NCBI GenBank assembly: GCA_015143295.1
Contig: CM026562.1
Span: 13,110,041-13,174,040, forward strand
Source of the DNA: Tetracentron sinense
Lineage: Eukaryota; Streptophyta; Magnoliopsida; Trochodendrales; Trochodendraceae
Direction: 5' to 3'
DNA length: 64,000 nucleotides
Part shown: piece after piece, positions 56,237-64,000 of the stretch
Numbering within the stretch: the first letter of the stretch is position 1
Layout of the letters: every line of letters begins with the position of its first letter
Translations under genes and position numbers: made by a program
The notes under the pieces: model-generated
What the model saw: only the letters and a program-made list of their open reading frames with translations
What the model was told of the DNA's origin: nothing
The model's database searches: none

Positions 56237-58079
56237 TGTAGCACCCCGGACTTTTTCATCCTTAATAAATAGCACCTTCGTAGCTAATTGGCCATCTTTA
56301 TAGTCTAATTAATAAATAAGGGAGAAATCGGAAATTCTGAAACGTCAGAAATGTTCGTTTTCGAAAGACGGATCCAACGCAAGTTGAATCGCCGAAATCC
56401 GACGAGCGAGTCAAAAGATATGGTCAAAACAGTCCAAACATAACAGAGCACCGATCGCTTGGTCATTACCTGCGATCGATCGGTCAACCACCGATCGCTC
56501 GATAGCTGTCGCACGGTTAACTTTTTTGTATGGGAAAAATTTCCAGAGAGCGTGTTTTTAACCGATCTCTCGGTCATAACACCGATCGACCGGAAGCCAC
56601 CGATCGCTCGGTCCATACCACCGATCGATCGGTCATACGCAGATTTTCTTCATTAAGGGTGTTTAAGACTTTGGCCATCACCCTTTGCCTATAAATAGGC
56701 TGAGTTCGTGCCTTAGGGTTTCAGAAACCCTCTGTGCCCTATCTTAGGAGATTTTGAGAAAGAAAAGAAGGAGAGGAACTACTTGTTGATCAAGCTTGTG
56801 GCAGATCAAGGTTCTTCCACTTCCCTTGGTGATTCTCAACCAAGAACACAAGGTTATTGCTTGTTCCAGCCATTGGGAGTCAAACTCATTGATTTCCCCA
56901 AGGTAGATACACTCTACTACAATCTTGCAATCCTACTAGTTACTAAATATGATTCTTCTTATCTATGCCCTATCTATATGTATTGATTTTTATGTATGAA
57001 AAAGGTGTGATTATATACTTGGATGAAGGTTACTATTATGATGCACTCTAAGTGTTTGATAAAATACCTCTAAGGGATTCTATGCTTAAATATGATGATT
57101 TCTCTTATTAAGTGCATATGTTCGCATGTCTCGCATAAACCGATGGTTTCCATGGATTTCTCCAAGTACAAACAAAGGTTTTTCACGAAAAGACGAATAA
57201 TGAATGATTCTAAGTAACTCTATGATTTCTCTAAGATCGTTTCACAAGCTCTAAGGATCATACCATGCTCACAAGGAAACTCTATGATAATGCTCTAAGA
57301 TCGTCTCACAAGCTCCACGGATCACAATGAAATGCTCTAAGATCTCTAAGGTTATGCTCTATGGAAATGCTCTAAGGTTGTTGCTCTATGCTCTGTCTCT
57401 ACGGATCATAATGACTCTAAGTAACTCCATGAACTCACAAGAACTCATAAGGTTATGATTATCGATTGACTCACACGGTTACAGTTTTATTATCTCATAT
57501 ACGTTTTCACGGTTTCCATGCTTTAAGGAATTTACGGATTTCATTCTCCATGTCTTGTATGCTCCATGCCTAACCGCTTTATTGTTATTAGTTTGTATAC
57601 ACTGAGTATTCCATGCTCAGTCGATATTGTTATGATCGGCAGGTGCTCGGGTTCCATTCGATTTGTGTGGCGACGAACCTTGGGTCGAGGAAGAGTACCG
57701 TGACCCGGAGCCTTCCATGGATCACTATCATGACGATGGTGCTTTAGATAGGAGTCGTGACTTCGATTTCTGTTGATCGACCGGCTTAGAACTTGTGTCT
57801 TTTGTTATGTGAGTGTGGGGTTTGTCCACTCCACTTTTGTGTTTCTCACGCATGTACACTTGTTGGTTCTTACTTGAGCCAAGTTATAGGAGTATTCTTT
57901 TTGCTTCCGCTATGTTTAGTATTTTGTTTTCCGCTGTGCATTGTATTTCATTTCCGCTATGTATATTCAGGTACTCTGACAGGTTTCCATGTGTGCCTTA
58001 TGTATCATACTGGAGGTATGATACGGCGGTCACGAGTCAAGGTACCCTTAACTCCTAGGGGGTATTTTGGGTCGCGACA
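56237..58079 (+). mobile_element. A 3' LTR
   Basis: 1843 bp, nearly identical to 47019-48863. Differences seen include three changes in GCCATCTTTATAG, one in GCTTGGTC, and loss of AT at about 57392. TATA, palindromes (56449-56634), hairpin (57601-57621) and peptide segment (57636-57776) are all present. Confidence 0.93.
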
Positions 58080-58111
58080 CTAACTCTTAGGGGTTATTTT
58101 GGGGAGTTACA

Positions 58112-58936
58112 TCTTCCTACCAAAGAAATTGATGGGTTAAGAATACCCAAGGTAAAAGAAGAATGGACCAAGGCCGATATTAAACTTATCCAAATAAATG
58201 CTAAGGCAATTAGCAATTTATATTATGCTTTAAGTCCTCAGGAGTTTAATAGAGTGTCGGATGTGACATAGCCAAGGAGATTTGGAATAAACTCCAAGTT
58301 ACCTATGAGGGTACTAATCAAGTAAAGAAAGAAAAGATTTGTATGTTAGTTTATAAATATGAACTATTTAAAATGAAAAAAGATGAGTCCATAGGAGATA
58401 TGTTTACAAGATTTACTAACACTTTAAATGGACTAAAGTCTCTTGGTAAGATCTATTCAGATACAGAAAATGTGAGGAAGGTGCTTTGTTCATCACCAAA
58501 AGAATGGTCTCCAAAGGTGACTACCATCCAAGAAGCCAAAGATTTAATCAAGTTTCAAATGGAAGAGCTACTTGGGTCACTAATGATTCATGAAGTCACT
58601 ATGAAAGGGCATCAAGAGGATGAGCCTAAGCTCAAGAAAGGCCTTGCCTTAAAAGTCTCTCAAGTAATTGAGAGTGAGGAGGAGGAAAGTGATGAGAATG
58701 ATGATACTACCCTCATGACAAGAAGGTTCAAGAAATTCCTCAAACATAAGAAGAATTTCAAGAAGAGGCCCTACAAGAAGGAATTCTCCAAAGAAGTAGC
58801 TAAGGGAGAATCAAGCAAGAAGGACCCCATCATATACTTTGAATGCAAGAAGCCGGGACATATCAAAACTGACTGTCCTCAACTCAAAAAGAGCCAAAGA
58901 TATAGCAAAAAATGCTATGAAGGTAGCTTGGGATGA
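58112..58936 (+). pseudogene. D gag, central part and zinc knuckle
   Basis: Continues from 37310 with PTKEIDGLRIPKVKEEWTKA, DIKLIQINAKAISNLYYALS; after a frameshift near 58265, EIWNKLQVTYEGTNQVKKEK and the 58343-58936 frame (DMFTRFTNTLNGLKSLGK, VRKVLCSSPKEWSPKVTTIQ). The zinc knuckle reads YFECKKPGHIKTDC: the first Cys of CX2CX4HX4C is Tyr, so metal binding should be lost. Sirevirus gag. Confidence 0.88.
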
Positions 58937-59670
58937 TTCCGATGAATGCTCAAGTGATGAGGAAGTTGTTAACCTTTGTCCCATGGCAAATAAAGAAAAT
59001 GATGAGGTAAAATCTTCTCCTAATGATTCCCTTTCATATGAAGAGATTAGAAAAGCCTTTGATGAATTATATATAGAATTTAGAAAACTTGGCTCAAAGA
59101 ACAAAGTCCTTAAAAAGGATAATCTTTTACTTTCAAGCTTAAATGAAATTTTGCAAAAAGAAAGAGATGATTTTCTAAAAGAAATTGAAATTTTGAAAAA
59201 GAAGGAATTGATAGTTGTTCAAGAACCTCAACCTTCCGATAATGAATGTGATGAGCTTAAAGCTAAGCTTGAGGACTTAACAAAATCTTTGCACATTTTT
59301 GTAAATGGTGAAAAGAATCTAGAAAAGATTCTTAGCCAACAAAGATGTTTGTTTGGAAAAGCCGAAATTGGCTATCAACCCTTTACCAAACAAAAAAATT
59401 ATGAGAAATTCTTTAATGTATAACCCAAAACTTTAAAGACTCCTTCAAATGCATTTTATAAATTCTATTGTAATAAAAGTAAAAATAAAAATGTAGTCAA
59501 GAAAATTTGGGTCCCAAATGGAACATTCATTCCCAAGACTAACCTTAAAGGACCAAAGATGGTTTGGGTTCCAAAGGAAAACTATCCTCCCAAGACCAAA
59601 AATAAGTCCATTTGGGTACCAACCAAAATGGTTTGGGTACTGGGAGGAACATATCTTAGAGTTACTTAAA
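58881..59670 (+). pseudogene. D gag C-terminal extension
   Basis: After a frameshift: KVAWDDSDECSSDEEVV (acidic), then a Lys/Glu/Leu-rich coiled coil (about 59040-59330: FDELYIEFRKLGSKNKVLKK, EILQKERDDFLKEIEILKK), then repeated WVP motifs (IWVPNGTFIPK, MVWVPKENYPPK, SIWVPTKM; 59500-59640). This long coiled-coil tail with WVP repeats is typical of Sirevirus gag. Confidence 0.82.
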
Positions 59671-59699
59671 TTTATCTTGTAGGTATGTTTGAAGTCTAT

Positions 59700-59890
59700 A
59701 TCCTCCAAGATTAAATGATTCTTGGAAAGCGGTTGCTCAAGGCATATGTCGGGAAATAAAAGTCTGTTTATATCAATCACTCCTAAAGATGGAGGACATG
59801 TGACATTCGGGGACAACGCAAAAGGGAAGATCATCGGCATAGGTAATGTTGGTAAGTATGACACTACTTGTATTGAAATGTTCTTATAGT
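59700..59890 (+). pseudogene. D protease
   Basis: LESGCSRHMSGNKSLF followed by KDGGHVTFGDNAKG and IIGIGNVGK. Copia protease normally has DSGC; here the catalytic Asp codon reads Glu. The frame ends at a stop at 59887. Confidence 0.8.
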
Positions 59891-60990
59891 AGAAGGCTTG
59901 AAACATAATCTTATTAACATTAGCCAATTATGTGATAAAGGATTGAATGCTTCTTTTAAAGCTAATATGTACATAATTAAAGATTAAGACAATGTTAACA
60001 CTACATTTATTGCACATAGAAATGAGAATGTTTATACTCTTAATTTTGATGAATTAACTTCACAAAATATGATTTGTTTCTCCACTTTAAATGAAATTAG
60101 TTGGCTATGACATAGAAGACTAGGTCATGCTAGTATGGATTTATTGTCTAAATTATCTAAGACTGATCATTAAAGGATTGCCTAAAACTAAGTTTTCTAA
60201 GGATAAAGTATGTAATGCATGCCAATTAGGAAAACAAATTAAAATATCTTTTCAAAAGAAGAAAGATATTTCCACTTCTAGATCATTAGAACTATTGCAT
60301 ATAGATTTGTTTGGTCCAAATGATATTGCTAGCTTTGAAGGAAAACTATATGCCTTTATAATTGTTAATGATTACTCTAGATATTCATGGGTATTGGTTT
60401 TAGCTCATAAGAGTGAAGCTCATTTACTATTTGCTAAATTTTGTAAAAGAGTTTAAAATGAAAAATGCTATGCAATAAATAACATTAGAAGTGATAGAGG
60501 TGGAGAATTTAAAAACAAAGAACTTAAAATTTTTTGTGAAGAAAATGGTTTTAATCATAACTTCTCCTCACTCAAAACACCTCAACAAAATGGAGTTGTT
60601 GAACGTAAAAATAGATCACTTCAAAAAATGGGTAGAACAATGCTTAATGAACATAAACTAACTAATTATTTTTGGGCTGAAACTATAAACACTGTATGCT
60701 ATGTAATTAAGGGTTGTTATAAGAAACAAACTAAATAAGACGCCCTATGAGCTTTGGAAAGGAAAATCACGTAACATAAGTTACTTTAGAGTGTTTGGTT
60801 ATAAATGTTTCATATTAAATGATAAACACTGTCTAAAGAAATTTGACTATAAATCAAATTAAGGTATTTTCCTTGGATATTTCTTTAACAGTAAAGCTTA
60901 TAGAGTTTTTAATAAATCATCTTTAGTAGTGGAAGGAATTATTCATGTTGTATTTGATGAAGCTAATCCATTTGAGTTAACTAAACCTAT
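59891..60990 (+). pseudogene. D integrase
   Basis: HRRLGHASMDLLSKLS (with a TGA where Trp is expected just before), CNACQLGKQIKISFQ (zinc finger), then the core: LLHIDLFGP (first Asp, 60295), VNDYSRYSWVLVL, RSDRGGEFKN (second Asp, 60490), QQNGVVERKNRSLQ (Glu, 60580). Further on the frame decays, with VFGYKCF-like and KSNxGIFLGY-like pieces. Multiple stops and frameshifts. Confidence 0.87.
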
Positions 60991-61389
60991 TGAAGATGAT
61001 GTACGTGAAAATGTTAATAAAATATCTAAGGATATCTCAAACATTGAAATAAACAAGGAAGAAAAGGAAAAAGAAATTAATGAATAATCTAACCAAGAAA
61101 ATTCCTTTGAAATTGAAAATGAGGAAGAAGATGAAAATGAAAATGGGTATCAACTCCCTAAAACATAGAAAATAGTGAAAGATCATCCTAAAGAACTTGT
61201 TTTAGGAGATATGGAAAAAGGTGCAAGAACAAGAAGAAATCTTTGTAATAATTTGACATTCTTATCTCAAATTAAACCTAAGAATGTAATTGAAACTATT
61301 AATGATGAATCATGGGCAATTGCTGTGTAAGAATAACTTAATCAATTTGAAAGAAATTAAGTTTGGAACTTAGTTCTTAGACCAAATGA

Positions 61390-62105
61390 TAAATCAACCA
61401 TTAGAACAAAATGAGTATTTAGAAATAAAAATGATGAAAATGATAATATCATTAAAAATAAAGCAAGAATGGTAGCCCAAGGTTACAACCAAGAGGAATG
61501 AATTTATTATGAAGAAACCTTTGCTCCTGTTGCTAGACATGAGGCAATAAGAATTACTTGCATATGCTAGTTATAAAGATTTCAAACTTTTCCAAATGGA
61601 TGTTAAAAGTGTATTTTTAAATAGATATATTTCAGAAGAAATCTATGTTGAACAATCTCCTTGTTTTGAAGATCACAAAAATCCTAATTATGTGTTTAAA
61701 TTAACTAAAGCTTTATATGGATTAAAACAAGCTCCTAGAGCTTGGTATGATAGACATAGTAGATTTTTGTTTGAAAATGGATTTATTAGAGGAAAAATTG
61801 ACACAACTTTGTTTGTAAAGACCAAAAATAAAGATATGCTTATTGTACAAATCTATGTTGATGATATTATTTTTAGGTCTACCAATGAAATTTTATGTCA
61901 AGAGTTCTCTCAGACTATGCAGGATGAAATTGAAATGAGTATGAAGGGAGAACTGAATTTCTTCCTCGGACTTCAAATAAAACAAAGCAATGAAGGAACC
62001 TTTATCAACTAAGCTAAGTATACAAAGGAACTTCTCAAGAAATTAAGGATGAAAAATGGGTAAGTGTTGAAGAGAAGAAATATAGAGGTATTGTAAATCC
62101 CTAAA
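61390..62105 (+). pseudogene. D reverse transcriptase and start of RNase H
   Basis: Pieces ARMVAQGYNQEE, EETFAPVARHEAIRI, then the open stretch 61596-62012: MDVKSVFLNRYISEEIYVEQ, ALYGLKQAPRAWYDR and catalytic QIYVDDIIF (about 61848-61874), FFLGLQIKQ. Then YTKELLKKLRMKNG; a short deletion; SVEEKKYRGIV at about 62065-62097. Element N cuts it at 62109. 60991-61389 before it is acidic linker (NEEEDENEN) with stops. Confidence 0.87.
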
Positions 62106-62109
62106 TAGG

Positions 62110-63323
62110 TGTTGGCAAATTCCGTGATCATTAGATAGGTCAGTTGAGTCGAGTCGTCGAGTCATGTTCAACTTGTCAGAAAAGAAGAGAAGAGCTAAAG
62201 CTTAAAGAAGATAGAAGAAAGAGAAGAAAAAGGTTCTACTCCGGATCTAGACAGGTAATGGACTTAGAGACCCCTACCTAGGTTTGATTTGACTTAGATA
62301 ACCCTAAAAATACCTAGGAGGATAGTTTTAAGCCTACCAAAGTTATTTGATCTTAGTTGAATCAAATAAAAATAAAATGAATTAATTTTGGCAAAAACTC
62401 TGTCTCAACCGATCGCTCGGTATTGCGACCGATCGATCGGTGGCCTACCGAGCGATCGGTGGCTATCGACTGGACCAAATATTTGTATGGGGAAATTTTC
62501 CAGAGAGGTGATTTAGAACCGAGCGATCGGTCATTAGAACCGATCGATCCGTTGTGAACCGAGCGATCGGTTGTGAGCACCGATCGATCGGTCCCCGTAA
62601 AAAGAGTTTTTCTTTTTCTGGATTCTTTTTTTAACCCTATATAAACAACTTTTGAAAGACCTAATTCGTGTCTTTGATAATTTTTGAAAGAGTAGAGGTC
62701 TGAGAAACTCTTCTAGGGTTTTTCTAATTGTTTTTATTAGATCTTTGTTGATCCCTCCTCTTTCTTAGATCCTAGAGAATGCAAGTATAGATTAAAATCT
62801 TTGATCTTGCATTGTGTGATCTCAGATCTGTATGAGATCCCTCTAGGGTTTGAAATTTACTAAATTGATTCACAACCCTACACCTTGTGTGTGTGTCCGG
62901 TGTTTGATCCGGAGCCTTCGTGGAAGGAGATCGATCGTGTGTGATCGTGGATTTGAAGTTGCTTGAAAAGATTTGGTCGGTGTGGAACCGAAGCTGCTAA
63001 GGCGGAGATCGAACCTGCTGGTTCGTGAAAATCAAGAGTAAGAGTCTATACCTAGGAACGTCGTTTCTGTTTTGGTAAGGTCTTATCTTGTACTTGATAT
63101 CTTTTCATAGTGAAGTTTATTGCTGGACAAGGTCCCGTGGTTTTTTCCCGTTAGGGTTTTCCACGTAAAAATCTTCTGTGTTTGATTTGTGTGGACCGTC
63201 TGATTGAGTTAATCATTGATTTTTAAACATATTAATTGAAAAATTAAAATTGGTTAGAAATTATTAGATAGACCTATTCACCCCCCCTCTAGGTCTTAGA
63301 GATCATTGTCTGGATAAATTTCA
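62110..63323 (+). mobile_element. 5' LTR of copia element N
   Basis: 1214 bp, TGTTGGCAAATTCCGTG to ATAAATTTCA. TATA CCCTATATAAAC at 62636; palindrome array 62407-62593; 3' part with ACCTATTCACCCCCCCTCTA. Related by its ending to M. No sequence similarity to the gypsy LTRs except the palindrome module. Confidence 0.87.
62407..62593 (+). promoter_or_regulatory. ACCGATCGATCGGT palindrome module in copia N LTR
   Basis: Three units (ACCGATCGCTCGGT, ACCGATCGATCGGT, ACCGAGCGATCGGT), the spacer 62482-62507, then four more units. It ends about 45 bp before the TATA box. Same composition, order style and spacer as the gypsy LTRs A and S. Confidence 0.82.
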
Positions 63324-63325
63324 AT

Positions 63326-63338
63326 TGGTATCAGAGCT
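63326..63338 (+). other. N primer-binding site
   Basis: TGGTATCAGAGCT, two bases after the LTR end. Confidence 0.92.
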
Positions 63339-63390
63339 AGTTCACTGATAAGGCTAATCCCTTAAGTGTGATCCTGTATTATCCGTGATC

Positions 63391-64000
63391 ATGAGTACTC
63401 TAAGAGAAGGAGGATCCGTCTCTCGTCCCCCACTTTTTGATGGAAATAATTATGCATACTGGAAAGCTAGAATGAGAGCCTTTCTCAAATCTATAGACGA
63501 GAGAATTTGGATGTCTATACAGAATGGGTGGACTACGCCCGTAAAAACTGTAGGTGATTTGACTGTTGTCAAATATTCTGATGAATGGACCAGAGAAGAG
63601 CTTGATTCAAGTGGATGGAACACTAAAGGTCTCAATGCTATCTTTACTGCAGTCACTGCTGAGGAATTCAGACGAATTTCTTCATGTGAAACAGCAAAGG
63701 AGGCTTGGGACATTCTTGAAATTACCCATGAGGGTACTACCACTGTTAAAATCTCAAAACTCCAAATGTTAACCACCAAATTTGAACATTTAAACATGGA
63801 AGACAATGACACTTTTGATGAATTCTATGCAAAACTTAGTGACATTGTCAACGCTAGTTTCAATTTAGGTGAGAAATTATCTGAGTCCAAAATAGTTAGA
63901 AAAGTCCTTAGATCTCTCCCAGAGAGATTTCAACCCAAAGTCACTGCAATCGAAGAGAGTAAAAATGTTGACTCTCTGAAGATTGAGGAATTGGTTGGAT
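63391..64000 (+). CDS. N gag (runs off the window)
   Basis: Open from ATG 63391 to the window end, 203 codons without a stop. MSTLREGGSVSRPPLFDGNN, YAYWKARMRAFLKSIDERIW, then WDILEITHEGTTTVKISKLQ, DTFDEFYAKLSDIVNASFNL and VRKVLRSLPERFQPKVTAIE. This is the DUF4219 plus UBN2 (retrotran_gag_2) gag of Sirevirus-like copia, the same family layout as D gag but intact. It would form the particle capsid. The start lies 52 bases after the primer site. No decay is seen, so N may be a recent insertion; its coding region continues beyond the window. Confidence 0.93.
   Translation, partial: MSTLREGGSVSRPPLFDGNNYAYWKARMRAFLKSIDERIWMSIQNGWTTPVKTVGDLTVVKYSDEWTREELDSSGWNTKGLNAIFTAVTAEEFRRISSCETAKEAWDILEITHEGTTTVKISKLQMLTTKFEHLNMEDNDTFDEFYAKLSDIVNASFNLGEKLSESKIVRKVLRSLPERFQPKVTAIEESKNVDSLKIEELVG

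Larger units (their letters stand above)
47019..58079 (+). mobile_element. Young full-length gypsy chromovirus element A
   Basis: LTRs 47019-48863 and 56237-58079, primer site 48868, gag 49226, protease-RT-RNase H-integrase-chromodomain to 56146, polypurine tract 56224-56236. Flanked by CTAAC at 47014-47018 and 58080-58084. By eye the two LTRs differ by about ten substitutions and one 2-bp indel in 1.84 kb, so the insertion is recent. Contains solo LTR S (50846-53083). Tekay/Del-like by domain order, the C-terminal chromodomain and the tRNA-Met primer site. Confidence 0.93.
37311..58111 (+). mobile_element. Gag-only gypsy element B
   Basis: 5' LTR 37311-40698, internal 40699-43749, 3' LTR 43750-47018 plus 58085-58111 (split by element A). 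Flanked by TCTTC at 37306-37310 and 58112-58116. The internal region has a primer site, a repeat-rich leader and gag only; a polypurine tract follows directly. It therefore fits the TR-GAG class of non-autonomous elements that need a partner's polymerase. Confidence 0.88.
25709..62109 (+). mobile_element. Sirevirus-like copia element D (host of the nested insertions)
   Basis: 5' LTR 25709-26259 plus 36142-37080 (split by element E), primer site 37082, gag start 37145, gag split by element B (37311-58111), then the rest of gag, protease, integrase and RT to 62109, where copia element N interrupts it. The 3' LTR is not in the window. Its own sequence is about 6 kb; the rest is insertions. Decay is heavy, with many TGG-to-TGA and CAA/CAG-to-TAA/TAG stops. 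Confidence 0.85.

Overview
This window is a plant nuclear DNA segment, most likely from a large-genome angiosperm; the species cannot be fixed from sequence alone. It is AT-rich, has GT-AG introns and TATA promoters, and is built mostly of LTR retrotransposons of three plant lineages: Ty1/copia Sirevirus-like, Ty3/gypsy chromovirus (Tekay/Del-like) and Ty3/gypsy Athila. The only host gene recognised is the 5' end of a plant MAP70 (microtubule-associated protein 70) gene on the + strand. Exon 1 is 8652-8859 and exon 2 is 14274-14359; the remaining exons are not visible.

Layout. 1-4445: minus-strand copia element (H): decayed gag, leader, primer-binding site and 5' LTR. 4446-8128: three LTR pieces (gypsy minus fragment L1, Sirevirus 3' LTR F, gypsy plus fragment L2). 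8129-14359: MAP70 promoter, exon 1, a 5.4 kb intron holding a decayed L1-type LINE and two foldback elements, and exon 2. 14360-19301: presumed intron 2 with a foldback MITE and a tandem array, then a 100-N gap. 19402-25349: decayed gypsy element K, with a 2.5 kb solo LTR (solo1) inserted in its reverse transcriptase. 25350-25708: piece of a minus copia LTR (M). 25709-62109: a decayed Sirevirus (D) that received most of the other insertions. Its 5' LTR holds a minus gypsy element (E), which itself holds an Athila element. Its gag holds a gag-only gypsy element (B). B's 3' LTR holds a young full-length gypsy element (A). A's polyprotein holds a reverse-oriented solo LTR (S). 62110-64000: a younger copia element (N) with intact LTR, PBS and the start of gag.

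Five nested insertions have matching 5-bp target-site duplications that I read directly: AGAAG (solo1), AAAGG (E), TCTTC (B), CTAAC (A) and GATTG (S). The order D, then B, then A, then S is therefore secure.

The main unexpected signals are inside the LTRs. (1) Several gypsy LTRs carry a short conserved reading frame (start MSAG, core EPWVEEEY, end DYC/DFC-stop). It differs between LTRs mostly at third codon positions and lies just after a conserved hairpin; one copy is an intact 46-codon ORF. (2) Each LTR has its own array of short palindromes just upstream of its TATA box. The same array, including an identical 26-bp spacer, occurs in a gypsy LTR and in a copia LTR that are otherwise unrelated. 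(3) The young element A carries a 138-bp GT-AG insert with an in-frame stop between gag and protease, which looks like an intron.
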